A stretch of 64,000 nt of DNA from Humulus lupulus (Eukaryota > Streptophyta > Magnoliopsida > Rosales > Cannabaceae). Made by a program: the position numbers and the translations under genes. The stretch spans positions 174,497,980-174,561,979 of the forward strand of contig NC_084798.1 of the NCBI RefSeq assembly GCF_963169125.1, given 5' to 3'. The notes under the pieces were generated by a model. That model was not told where the DNA came from. It saw only the letters and a program-made list of their open reading frames with translations, and ran no database searches. The first letter of the stretch is position 1. The number at the start of each line of letters is the position of its first letter. Below, piece after piece: positions 20,973 through 31,789 of this stretch.

Positions 20973-23501
20973 ATGGATCCCCAAAGAAAAACGATGCGAG
21001 CTCGTCTGCTCAGACCAAGAATAAGGGCAAGCATGTCGCGTTGACTCTCCAATTCCTCATTTCAGCCTTGTGGTGTAGAGGGAACTTGTCATCGACCCCA
21101 ATGCATTCTTTGAGGCCGAGCACATAGTGTCCCAGATAATGACACAAGGGATAGTTAACAAGATCCTGCCGAGCCATGGGATTGAGATGGGAGCTGATGG
21201 CCTCCATGCCCGACCTTTGTTGGAAGGAGAGCGGAGTTGCACCACTCTCCAAGATGACTATGGGGCTTGGAGTGATGAGCACCTGAAGGCAGGTGCCTTC
21301 CTCTCACTAGACCAGTACTTCGTAGATTTCTTGAACCACATTAGATTGGATCCGTTCCAGCTCTTGCCAAACTCATATCGACTTTTGGGAGGGTTAAAAT
21401 ATCTATTTATGAGGAACGAGTGGGAGGTCCCCACTCCGACAGATATTATGTATTTCATCTGCCTCAAGGCTAGTCCTGACCAGAAGGGGTGAGGTGACAG
21501 TTTTTACTACCTCACTCATTTTCCCAACTTAGCCTCTCTCATCGACCTCCCCAGCCACCCAAATGACTATAAGAACTTGTTCTTTATGTCAAATGGGTTC
21601 AAGAACTTTGAGCACCGATACTTCAACCACCCTCGTAAGTCTTCTATCTTTATGAATTCAGCACGTGAACTTTCTTATCACTTTCACACTTTTTTTTTCT
21701 TTAAGTATCCTAACCGAGTTCATTCTTTGTGCAGCTATATTCGTGAGGACATGAAAATTTGAGACCCTTGAGGGTCAATATGAGACTTTGTCTAGTCTTC
21801 CTCCGTAGGAGAAAAACTTCCATTAGGTTGTGAATGATGCCACCATGGTAACCTGCACCCTTATCAACAAGGGCCAGACGCTAACTCTCAGAACTTGAGC
21901 TCCTCTTCCTGTTATTCCCGAGCTCCCCCCTCCTCAAGAAGCCCTGCCAACCAATGAAGACATCGAGGAGGAAGAAGACGTGGCATCACTAATGCGCAAA
22001 AGGTGAGCTCTTGAAGATAATCAGGGCCTTGATCCAGAGAGAGCTGCATCCAGGGCAGCAGCCAGCCCCTCCGGCCAAGGTAACCCATATAGAGAGTTAG
22101 ATCAGGTTGTTGCCAGTTTTGGGCTAGTTCTCTTCAAGCCCAACTAGCTCGTTAGTCGCCACCCTAATGACTAAGGCCTAAACACAACACTCCTTCAATG
22201 TGTGGATCATTTGGTTGTACGCTATGACCATAGCTACCCCAAATGTACCATTATGGTTGACAATACTCTCCATTTTAGGTCCTCTATTTTTGAGGAGTAT
22301 GGGATAAGCCATAGGACCCGAACTTGCGTTGGGGTATATGCACTTATGGTTTTAGGTAGTATGTACATGAGTCTAGCCCTGAAGAAAGACTTGAACCCCC
22401 TAGGACCCAGGAGGTAATAATCTTAGACTCTCCCCCACCTCCGTTAATCTAAGAGTTAGAGGTTATGCCTAGCCCAGTCCATAACCCCGAGCTGATCATA
22501 GTAGATTCCTCCCCTAGCTCGAAGGGTAGGGTTCTTGCTCTTTTTCTTGTTTTTACAATACTTTGACTAATTATTCCTTATATCTGAATCTTCTGCTTGT
22601 TATTTTTTAGGCGAAGAGCTGCCAGATGCCCCGGGTTTGAGGGGTGCTTTTAAGGCCGGCGGGGCTAGAGCTGGTCCTATGGTGAAGAAGGCCAGACTAA
22701 CAAAGAAACAAACTCCCAAGACTGGGGCTTCCACCGAGTCTCCAGTTAAAGACAAAGGTGCTAGCTCCACCTGGGAGCAGCCACGAAAGAGTCTCCTCCA
22801 GCTCCAGTGACAACAGTAACGGTTTCCCAAGCTCCGCCTCCTCTTCCTCGACATGTACCTCCCTCAATTCCTCAAGTGATCCATGGCGAGGCTCGCACTG
22901 TCCAGATTCCAGTTAAGCCACTCGACCTGGCCAGGATCCCCGAGGCATTTCGAGGTACTGTGTACGAGATGGTGAGTCATATGGTTGGCCATGCCTACAG
23001 AGCTAACGTCAAATACCTGAGGGCTATGGAGGAGCATACTCCTAAGGACGTCCTCGAATTTGCTATGGGGATGAACCTCACTGTGAGTCCTTCTCATTCT
23101 TCTAACTTTTCTTTTTATTTTCTCCTTAGATTTTTTTTTAAAAACTAATCTTGACTTGCCTTATTCTTTTGCAGTCTGTCTTGGCTCAACTCCGAGGAAT
23201 TGCTCTGGTTAAAGCTAGGGATGAGGAGATTCGAGCCGCCCTGAGCGCTGCTCAAAAGGGCAAAAATATTGCCAAAGATGCCCTAGTTTCCTCCCAGGAG
23301 AGCGAGCGGTATGCAAAGGCTGCCCTGACTGCTTCCCAAGAAGGCGAGCAGATTGCCAAGAATCAGGTCGTAGAAGTGACCCGTAGACTGGACCAGCTAC
23401 AGGCTGAGAATGAGGAGCTCAGAAAGATACTTGATGAGGTCGAGGCCAAAGTCAAAGAGGAAGTTGTGGAGTCATTGAATCAAATAGAGGAGATGCTTTA
23501 A
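20973..23501 (+). pseudogene. Antisense extra gene of the Tat/Retand element (multi-exon)
   Basis: It runs opposite to gag-pol. The first part (about 21020-21635) encodes LVIDPNAFFEAEHIVSQIM, GLHARPLLEGER and NSYRLLGGLKYLF, resembling the 'putative gypsy-type transposon' family (Transposase_28 in Pfam) often found antisense in these elements. Probable introns: 21635-21735 (CGTAAGTC...TTTGTGCAG), about 22530-22610 (ends ATTTTTTAG) and about 23081-23174 (GTGAGTCC...TTTTGCAG). A Glu-rich acidic segment lies near 21960. The last exon encodes an Ala/Glu/Lys coiled coil (GIALVKARDEEIRAALSAAQ onward) and ends at TAA 23499-23501. Several in-frame stops (about 21490, 21765, 21900, 22005) and a shift near the start show decay. 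Function is unknown. Confidence 0.68.
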
Positions 23502-23919
23502 CATTGCTGGGCTTTCAACCAGGATGGGAACTTCTCCTTTATGAAACTTGAGTTATGGGAACTTATCCGCCGAAGCTTCTGACATCGTTGAGGGAGATGG
23601 TGAGGAGGTGACCTCTTTTGACTGAGTCGACGGACCCCAGTGATGATATCATTAATTTGTTTTTATCTTTATGATTTTGTAATTAAGTCCATTGGGACCA
23701 AAACAATTGCCTTCGGGCTCAGGTCGAGGTTTTTTATCCTCGAGATAAAAATATATTTTCATTTACATATTTAACTTGTGATCTATTTGTGTTCCCCTTA
23801 GTCTATTATTTTCTCATGTTTGTGAATCCTTAGATTCTTGTATATTCGAAATCTTAGGGGTTGTCATTAGATCGAGATAAATTTTGTCGATATCTTAGTT
23901 GTATCCAAGATTTTGCTCG

Positions 23920-24051
23920 CTTAATTGCGTCATACCTGTTAAGAATCAGGCCTAAGACTTGGTCGTATCCAGGGGTTTTAATAGGCTTAATAGCTTTGTA
24001 CCTATTAGGAATCAGGCCTTGGACCTGTTTATATCAAGAGGTTTTATTTTT
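23920..24051 (+). repeat. 66-bp degenerate tandem repeat, 2 copies
   Basis: Units begin CTTAATTGCGT (23920) and CTTAATAGCTT (23986). Both contain TACCTRTTARGAATCAGGCC and end in a GGTTTTA-like tail. The 3' regions of Tat/Ogre elements are known to carry such variable tandem repeats. Confidence 0.65.
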
Positions 24052-24188
24052 AGAGATTTCTCAAACTTAGTTCATGTCCGAAATTTTGAAAATTCGAGCT
24101 TTAATAAGCCTTTGAATAATCAGTTTTTCCAAACTCTAAGTTTACCCGAATAAGCTGAACTCTTTTAAATGCTCTCTTCGGTTATGTG

Positions 24189-24227
24189 CCCCCCAAGCAA
24201 CCAGAACTTATAAATGTTCTAGGTTGC
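24189..24227 (-). other. Internal polypurine-like tract with adjacent hairpin
   Basis: CCCCCCAAGC (from 24189) copies the start of the polypurine tract region beside the 3' LTR (CCCCCCAAGCTC). It is followed by an imperfect inverted repeat, GCAACCAGAAC ... GTTCTAGGTTGC (24197-24227). It lies between integrase and the antisense gene. Confidence 0.45.
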
Positions 24228-24424
24228 TTTTACAAAGTGAGCTCGTGATAACAAAATGATAAAATTGATTACTTAATAATCCAACTGTTATTAACTGAAA
24301 TGGATTTTATAAACAAGCCTTACATAAACGGTCACTTTGAAAACATAAAAGACAAAAAAATTATTGATAATACTTTTTGAGGTGTAAGGCATTCCAGATC
24401 TGCGGGACAATTTTCTCTAGTTAT

Positions 24425-25422
24425 CTAGGCTAGCTTGAAAGTCCCTTTGCGTAGGATCCCCACGTTATGATATGGTCCTTCCCAGTTCGGTCCTAACACA
24501 CTATCTTTGGGATCTTTGCTTGCTAAAAAGACCATTTGGAGAACCAGATCGCCTAATTTGAGTCTGCGTCCTTTCTCCTTCGAATTGAAAGAACGAGTGA
24601 TTTTCTGCTGGTAATGCGCGAGCTGTAATTGTGATGCCTCGCGTTTTTCTTTGATTAGATCAAGAGATGTACTAAGTAGCTCGTGGTTATGGTCTTGATC
24701 ATAGGTCTTTTGTCTGTGAGTTGTTACCAGTGCCTCAATTGGGAGCATAGCTTTGCTTCCAAAGGTCAGAGAAAATGGGGTATGTCCCGTGGAGGTTCGA
24801 TGTGAGTTCCAATAGGCCCAGAGTACCTGCGGGAGCTGTTCAGGCCATAATCCCTTGGCTTCGTCTAATCATTTCTTCAAGCTCACCTTTAGGGTCTTGT
24901 TTACGGCCTCGACCTGCCCATTGGCCTGTGGGTATGCTACCGACGAGAAACTCTTGGTTATGCCATATTTTTCACAAAAGTCTATGAAGAGATCGCTATC
25001 AAATTGAGTTCCGTTGTCAGACACAATCTTTTTCGGGAGCCCAAATCGACATATGATATTTTTACAACAAAATCCAAGACTCTCTTTGAGGTGATTGTTG
25101 CCAAAGGCTCATCCACTGCCCACTTCATGAAGTAATCGATGGTGACTACCGCATAAAGAACTCCCCCTTTTCCTGTCGTCAAAGAACTAATCAATTCAAT
25201 TTCCCACATTGCAAACGGCCAAGGGGATGAGATCATGGTTAGATCGACGGGAGCAGCTCGGGCAACTATGGCGAAGCGTTGGCATTTGTCACACTTCAGC
25301 ACATACGAGATCGAGCCTTTTGTTAGCGTGGGCCAAAAATAGCCCTGTCTCACTACCTTTAGAGCTAGGTTTTGCCCCCAGCATGGTCTCTGTAGAAACT
25401 TTCTTGTATTTCTTGCAAAATA
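24425..25422 (-). pseudogene. Tat/Retand integrase, broken
   Basis: The minus strand encodes the zinc region and core. MRQGYFWPTL and CDKCQRFA are in the segment 24982-25353, followed by the region around the first catalytic Asp (WEIELISSLTTGKGG; the Asp position appears to be Glu). The C-terminal part is 24425-24748 (RRLKLGDLVL, GPNWEGPY). The two are in different frames or separated by stops (about 24750-24980). Integrase would insert the cDNA. Confidence 0.78.
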
Positions 25423-25865
25423 GTCTATGCTTCCTCAGGCATAACACATTGCAGAAGGGGCAGCGGATGCCCTCGTGGATATAGAATCCCTTCAACCATA
25501 ACATATTGCAGAACTTGATACAGTAGCTTTCTCGTGTCCTTTTGATCGTCAAGTAGCTTTCCGGTTGTGAGGTACTCCACTCTGGGGGTCATCCATGTCA
25601 ATTTTATGTCAATCATTCCGACCTCAACCGTTTCTGCTATTATACTCGGGTTTTCCAAGAATTCCACTGGAACTACATTCAGTGTATCTGCCTATTTGGT
25701 GGTAGCAAGTTGAGCCAAAGCATCAGCGTTGGAATTCTGCTCACGTGGTACTTGCTCAACGAAGCTAAATGCGAACTCAAACAACTTGCCCTTTACCTTA
25801 GCTAAGTAGGCCGCCATCTTGATACATCGAGCTTGGTATTCCCCTAATATCTGATTGACTACGAG
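25423..25865 (-). pseudogene. RNase H to integrase linker region
   Basis: Fragments on the minus strand (LLYQVLQYVMVEGILYPRG, then a segment ending at 25667) match the connector between RNase H and integrase in Tat elements. Stop codons, for example near 25690, interrupt it. Confidence 0.6.
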
Positions 25866-26354
25866 CTAAGAATCACTATAACATTGGATGGCCTTTGCCT
25901 TTAGCTGTTTCGCCACCCTTCGCCCTGCCAATAAGGCCTCATATTCGGCTTCATTGTTGGATGCTTCGAATCCAAAGTTGAGAGTTGTATGGAATCGATG
26001 CCCTTCAAGTGAGATTAAGATTATCCCAACTCTCGATCTGTCTTCATTAGACGATCCATTGACGAATATTTTCCATAATTCCTGCACCGGCTCCCTTATC
26101 AGCTCGTCCTGAAAACCTGTGGACTCAGCCCCAAAATCAACAAAGGCTTGGCTCTTGATTGCTGTCTGTGGCATATATAATATCTCAAACTGGCTGAGTT
26201 TGATGGCCCATTTTAATAGACATTCTGATGTTTCAAGTTTTTGCAAAACCTGCCTTAAAGGTTGGTTGGTTAAGACACAAATAGAATGGGGCTGGAAGTA
26301 TGGCCTGAGCTTCCTTGAAGCCAAAATGAGATAGAACGCGAGCCTTTCTATCAA
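25866..26354 (-). pseudogene. Tat/Retand RNase H
   Basis: The minus strand encodes the tail of RT/RNase H (YFQPHSICVLTNQPLRQVL) and a second RNase H-like domain: LWKIFVNGSSNEDRSRVGII, then NNEAEYEALLAG and CYSDS. The expected Asp before GSS (DGSS) is replaced by Asn. Paired RNase H domains are characteristic of Tat-lineage elements. It degrades the RNA strand of hybrids in active elements. Confidence 0.8.
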
Positions 26355-26446
26355 TAGGTACCATGATTCATCTTCGAGAAGTCTTTTACTTACATAATAT
26401 ACGGGTTTCTGCGCCCGATTTTCTTCTCAAACTAACACAACACTGA

Positions 26447-27420
26447 TTACATTTCTGTCACGACCAGATATAGAAACAGACATTCTCCGGACGTCAGTTT
26501 TGATAGTATTGGGGGTTCAGTTAGATGCACTTTCAGGTCACGAAATGCCTGTTTGCATTCTTCTATCCATTCAAACTTCTTTTTTCCTCTTAGCATGTTG
26601 TAAAATGGGACACACTTGTCAGTGGATTTTGAAACGAAGCGGTTTAAGGCCGCCACCTTTCTAGTTAGGCTTTGTACTTCCTTACGATATCTAGGTGAAG
26701 GCATTTCTAACAGCGACCTAATTTTTTCTGGATTTTCCTCTATCCCCCTTGTGTTGACTATAAACCCTAGATACTTTCTCGAGGAAACTCCAAAAGTGCA
26801 CTTCTGGGGATTCATCTTCATGTCATATTTTCTCAATATGCCAAAACATTTTTTCAGGTCGAATACATGGTTACTGGAAATCTTTGATTTAATGAGCATA
26901 TCATCGACATACACCTCCATGTTTCTCCCAATTTGGTTAGCAAAAATTTTGTTGACTAACTGTTGGTATGTAGCATCGACATTTTCAGCCCGAACGACAT
27001 AACTTTGAAGCACTATACGTTATGCTCAGGCATGAAGCTGGTATGCTCTTGGTCTCTAGGGTTCATCACGATCTGGTTATATCTAGAATACGCATCCATG
27101 AAAGACATGAGATCGTGGTCGACTGTGGCATCTACTGACTGATCAATTCTTGGTAGTGGGAAACAGTCCTTAGGACAAGCCTCGTTGAGATCAGAGAAAT
27201 CAATACAAGTTCTCCACTTCCCGTTTGTCTTCGGGACCAGCACGGGGTTAGCAACCCAGAACAGGTATTTTGCTTCCCTGATAAATCCGAATTTAAGTAG
27301 GCGAGCTGCTTCTTCTACTAATGGTTTAGACCATACTGTCCCCAAAAGCCTTCATTTTTGGGACTTTGTAGGCACATTCTTGTCCAGGTTCAAAGTATGA
27401 ATTATTATACTTAGATTGAT
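26447..27420 (-). pseudogene. Tat/Retand reverse transcriptase
   Basis: Two overlapping minus-strand pieces are present. 27013-27345 carries TNGKWRTCIDFSDLNEACPK and SFMDAYSRYNQI. 26447-27013 carries MEVYVDDMLIKS (the YVDD catalytic box) and NPQKCTFGV. The two pieces are in different frames, joined by a frameshift at about 27010. The catalytic motifs are intact. Confidence 0.85.
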
Positions 27421-28200
27421 TCCCACAATATCCTCATGCGACCATGCAAAGACGTCCAGGTTCTTCCTCAAAAATTCGATCAACTCCTTCTTCCTTTCGG
27501 CTTCAAGATTTTTTCCATCTTTTACAACTCTTAAAGGTACTTTTGGGTCGATATTTATTTCCTCGAGCTCTTCTATTTCTTTGAGCTCAGATCTATCTTT
27601 GCCTACTCACAGATCAATGTCGTCCCATTGGGCGAGCTCATCATCCCCTTCTCAAGGTTCTCCCATCCCATAGGTAACTTCCATTACCCAGGACTCCTCA
27701 CCTCCTTCACCTATGACCATCGCCTATTTCCCGGGTTATGATTTTCCCTTCATAGAAATGCTGTAGCATTCTCTGGCAGCGATCTGCTCTCCTTCACTAT
27801 GCATATCCCCGATGTTGAGGGGAACTTCATTGCCAAGTGTTAGATCGAGGTGATGGACTCAAAATTCATCAGCACGGGTCGTCCCAAAATCACATTATAC
27901 ACATTCGGACAATCGATTACCACAAACTCAAGTATTTTAGAAACAGTTTGTGCCTCTTCTCCCAACGTAACCACCAATCCAACTATCCCTTCACCTAAAA
28001 ATGCGTACAAAGTCATTGAGGTCACCTTTAGATCGGTTACGGACAATCCCATTTTCTCTAGGATGGACCTAAAAGCACATTTATTGAGCTTCCATTGTCT
28101 ACTAGTATCCTTTGCACCCTTCGGTTGGCGAGCTGAATGGTTACCATCAGCGAGTCATTATACAGGAATTGAATGTGGCTAGTGTCCTCTTCCGTGAAAA
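27421..28200 (-). pseudogene. Tat/Retand protease and linker
   Basis: On the minus strand LVDNGSS (about 28095-28115) is the aspartic protease active-site motif of the Tat type. The segment MGLSVTDLKVTSMTLYAF to VYNVILGRPVLMNF (27840-28052) is the rest of the domain. The linker down to RT (27421-27840) is acidic and broken by stops. Confidence 0.75.
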
Positions 28201-28924
28201 TGATTGATTGTTTTTGCAACTGCTATTGTTTTGATAACCGATTCTCTGGGACAAATTCCACACCGTTATGAGTTTTTTAGCTCATTTATATACCCCTTTT
28301 GGGCTCTGCTGCTAGTGCCAGAAAAATGAGGTCCTCTAGAAATAGTAGTTATATCTCCTCCTACTATTGGGGGAGGGTCAACTTGCTTCTGATATATCTG
28401 AGCTCCAGCCTGACCCGTCGGAGCTTCCAGAGCTGGATGAGAATTCTGCCCGGTAGGTTGATTGGGAACAACCTGATTTTGGGCGTACTTGGCTAATGGT
28501 CCAGCCTGAATGAAAGTCTCAATCTCATCCTTCAGCTGTCGAAAATCATCGGTGTTAGGACCGATGTCATTGTGGAATTGACAAAACTTTGAGGGATCTC
28601 TCTTCGCCCTCTAATGCCTTAAAGGTTATGGCTTTTTCCACGGGAGGCGATTAGAATTTGGCAAGAAAATATGTTCTCGGGTGTCTGTTAGGTTAGTGTA
28701 GGTGGCATAAATGAGCTTGAGTTTCTCCACAGACTTGTTCATCTTTGTGTCGTTTTGGTCGCCCTCACCATTCCCCTTCCTCTTATTGTTTGCCGCCTGG
28801 TTATTCTGGGTAACAGGTTGAGCCGTAGCATCAACACCTGTCACTGCTCTAGCAGCTTGGATAGGGGTCTGGCTGGTTCCTACGACTATAGATCCCACCT
28901 CTTCTAGGTTTATCCACTCTTGAG
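28201..28924 (-). pseudogene. gag: Tat/Retand gag C-terminal remnant
   Basis: The minus strand contains KFCQFHNDIGPNTDDFRQLK (about 28530-28590), the zinc-type tail of Tat gags, and an upstream basic, Asn-rich part (28626-28898, NNKRKGNGEGDQND). The capsid region is missing because the element is cut at 28924. Confidence 0.7.
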
Positions 28925-30635
28925 CTTGTCATGTGTATGTTTAATGAGAAATTAAGTATTTTTGTGGAATAAGTTTATTAAGAGTAATATTTGAAAATCC
29001 TAGAGTCTGCCAGCAGCTTTGAAATCATTAAAGGACTTAGTCAAGGCTGTTTACTCAATTCAAATTAGGCTGAAAATGTGTAATTACGTGTATAATATTT
29101 CAGCGTATGCCGATATATCACAGCTCTAGGGGGCGATATATCGCTACACGGGGATACGAAAAACACGTAACTTCGCACGACAACTTCGACGAGCCTCGGG
29201 AATATCAACCCAGACGATATATCGCCTAGCATGGGCGATATATCGACTGTAGTGCATGATTTTTGAATAATTTTGAAACCGAGCTCATTTTAATCCTTAA
29301 CCTCTTGATAAGTCCAGAATCTTTTTGACCGAGTCTTCAGCCTCTGCTGAACGATTATTCAAATGTTTTTTCAATTAAGAAGCCATTCTTTTATTCAAGC
29401 AAAATGAAGATCTTTTCATTCTTGAACTCTATAAATAGGACCTAGTACCCAGCCATTTCTTCATTCATCAAGCTGAGTTCAGAGCCTACAAGCTGATAGG
29501 ATTACTTTAGAGTGTTAAACACTTGGGTTGGGGTTATAAGCTTTATCACTATAAGCTTATCAAACACTTGGGAAGTAAGGTTTATAGTGTATTTTAGTTT
29601 CGAGGTGTAGTTCGGTCATAGAAGTATTCAAAGGTATTCCTATTCTTAGTTCCTTTCAGTATTGTTTCATTAGTTTTTATAGTTTTTCTCTACTCAAATC
29701 CAAACTCAGTATTCGTTATTCTTGATTAGGTATCTAAGTTCTTTGAACTTGAGGTTCTCGTTGGTAAGTATCTTCTCGATAGTTTATTTTATTCTTTTCA
29801 TCTCTTTTCTTTTAGAATACTCACCTCTCTATTAATGGTTTTTAGGAGTGTTCCAAAATCCCGACCTTGTTCTCATCATCCCGGTATTTTGGTAAGGAAA
29901 ATAGGATAGTTCTTATATGATATGTGTTATGTTATATAAAGTGTTATGATATATGTATGTTTGGGGCTTATAGTTGTTATATAGCAAACCCTATCACTTT
30001 TATGTTTTGGGGCTTATAGTTGCTATATAGCAAACCCCAACGCTTTTATGTTTTTGGGGCTTATAGTTGCTTAACTAGCAAACCTCATTGTAGTACGAGG
30101 CTTATAGTTGCTTAGTTAGCAAACTCCAATAGTCACCATGTACATGGGTTATAATTATGATATGTGTTATAGTATATGATATATGTTCATAGTTTATGTA
30201 TATGATTATGTTTCATGCTCGTAGTAGATTTTCCTTGCTGGGCATTAGGCTCATTCCTTTATGTTTTATATGTGCAGGAAAATAGTTATGGTGGCGGGAA
30301 GGTTCTTGGCAGCTTGGGAATGTGTATTGAGGAAGAATGGAATCGGTGGATTGCGTAAATGATTCGAGGATGAAGTTGTTTTCTAGTCATTTAAAATTAT
30401 GCTTTATATGTATTTTCCGCACTTTGTTTTGTAAGGAATTTTAATATTTAAGTTATGTTCTATTTTATTTTCAATCAATGGGATCCCATATCCTAACCGT
30501 ATTTTTATGTATTTAACCTTTGCTTTATAGTTTATAATAAAGTTATGGTTATTTTATATGTATGTTTCCTTAAGATTAGTGTCTGTGTATAGTAGTTTTT
30601 AATGGTCCAAGGTCTAGAATAGTTCGGTCATTACA
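28925..30635 (+). repeat. 5' LTR of element D, truncated by about 264 bp
   Basis: Similarity to the 3' LTR (36471-38424) begins at CTTGTCATG (28925 here, 36735 there), so the first 264 bp are missing. Both copies end in TTACA. It contains palindromic CGATATATCG motifs (29109-29253) and a four-unit repeat (about 29960-30130). Mismatches to the 3' LTR are a few percent by eye. Confidence 0.88.
29955..30135 (+). repeat. LTR minisatellite, four units
   Basis: GGGGCTTATAGTTG is followed in two units by CTATATAGCAA-type inverted arms, then a spacer; in later units the arms change to CTTAACTAGCAA and CTTAGTTAGCAA. It is repeated at 37745-37925 in the other LTR. Confidence 0.8.
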
Positions 30636-30655
30636 GTAGGTATCAGAGCATGGTT
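30636..30655 (+). other. Primer-binding site of element D
   Basis: GTAGGTATCAGAGCATGG directly follows the LTR end. It is close to the initiator-methionine tRNA complement TGGTATCAGAGC, with a change at its start. Confidence 0.75.
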
Positions 30656-30785
30656 CATTTGCGTGAAGTCTCCTCGATACACACACTCAAAGCTCTGAAT
30701 CTGACCGCCAAGTAAGTGTTTAAGTTATAGTTATTATGTTTATATGAATAGCTAACGATTTTAGTCTTTACGTTTTCAGTTAAGA

Positions 30786-31253
30786 ATGAACGGAGCATTA
30801 ACATATGAGGATATCCGAGCCATTAAGTCTTTAAAAATAATTAGAGAGCCGAGAAACACCGTAGGAGTGCTAGAAAGAATCACTCGGAGGCTGGTTTTGT
30901 TCCACAGAGAAATAGGTCATCTCCAAGAATCTAAGCAGATCATGATGAGAGCAACAAAGCAATACGTTTTAGTAATTAGACTATTTAGAGATTATCATAT
31001 TGTAATTGAAGCCTTAGAGGAAATATGGGAAACAATGGATAATAAAGATGAATTGCCGGTAGCAATGAGATATTATTTTCTCTTAATTAGGTTCACTTCA
31101 AAAATGGAATTTCAGCTTACAAATGAGCAAAAGCATAGAATTTTTACGAACCTTCCTCAAGGGAATTTTGAGGCACATGATAATGAGGACTATGCGGAGT
31201 TAAATGATGATATGCTAGATGAAGGATCGGATATAGAAGATCCCGATTTTTAG
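30786..31253 (+). CDS. Unrecognised 155-residue ORF between primer site and gag
   Basis: An intact frame starts at ATG 30786 (MNGALTYEDIRAIKSL) and ends in an acidic tail (EGSDIEDPDF). The N-terminal two thirds is mixed basic and predicted helical by eye (RRLVLFHREIGHL, ATKQYVLVIRLF). I see no signal peptide, membrane segment or Cys motif, and I recognise no family. It sits about 130 bp after the primer site and 540 bp before gag. It is open over 155 codons while gag-pol next to it carries over ten stops, so either it is young, under selection, or lucky. Extra ORFs upstream of gag are known in Ogre-type elements; I know of none established for this chromovirus type. Function unknown. Confidence 0.55.
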   Translation: MNGALTYEDIRAIKSLKIIREPRNTVGVLERITRRLVLFHREIGHLQESKQIMMRATKQYVLVIRLFRDYHIVIEALEEIWETMDNKDELPVAMRYYFLLIRFTSKMEFQLTNEQKHRIFTNLPQGNFEAHDNEDYAELNDDMLDEGSDIEDPDF

Positions 31254-31789
31254 AATAATTAGTTTCATTGTTGTTTTAATTTATTATTTGTTTTCTTTTA
31301 TGGTTGTAAATAGTGAAAACTTTCTTTTCCAAATTAATATCAATGCTAGTTTGTTAACATGTATGAGTTTGATTTTCTTTTGCAATTATAATAAATAATA
31401 AATAAAATAAAATATGACTAAGTTCGGTGAGGGTGGATACAAATCAATGAACCAAGTTTCTATATTGAGAGTTAGGATGGCATAGTAGTGGGAACGATTT
31501 TACTGATCCCAGCCCTCCCTCAATATGGTTAACTTTGGAACAAAGATGAGTTTCGAGCATGAGAATTAAGTCATATAGGATGATTAGAAACAAACTTAGA
31601 AAATAAAGATGGCTTATTTTTTTTTCTAAGTATAGGAACCCACTCTAATTATAAAGAAGACTTATATAATTTTCATAAGAAGTCATAATCAATAGGTCCG
31701 AGTTATGTTTGTTAGATTAAGTTTTTGCCTTAGAGCCTATTAGGGTAAAGTTCTGACATGTTTCTCTTAACTGTTAGAACTCTGCTGCG
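31254..31789 (+). other. Noncoding leader between extra ORF and gag
   Basis: This AT-rich sequence holds no coding frame I can support. Translation of gag would need separate initiation or splicing across this stretch. Confidence 0.5.

Larger units (their letters stand above)
23502..24424. other. Region between antisense gene and integrase
   Basis: No gene is seen. It contains a short hairpin (TCGAGG...CCTCGA, 23725-23744), a 66-bp degenerate tandem repeat and a C6 tract with an adjacent inverted repeat. It probably holds the 3' ends of both convergent transcripts. Confidence 0.5.
19175..28924 (-). mobile_element. Tat/Retand-type Ty3/gypsy element, minus strand
   Basis: In element orientation (right to left): gag remains, protease, RT, RNase H, integrase, a long 3' region with an antisense gene, polypurine tract and 3' LTR. 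The layout and an antisense extra ORF between pol and the 3' LTR are known for Retand-like elements. The 5' LTR is missing: at 28924/28925 the gag region joins the truncated LTR of element D. Confidence 0.85.

Noticed and set aside
22600..22854. Minus-strand 84-codon frame within the antisense gene of the Tat element
   Set aside because: It is the shadow of a coding exon on the other strand and has no motif.
29280..30635. Possible host promoter or noncoding RNA upstream of the 155-codon ORF
   Set aside because: The whole segment aligns with the 3' LTR of D, so it is LTR sequence.
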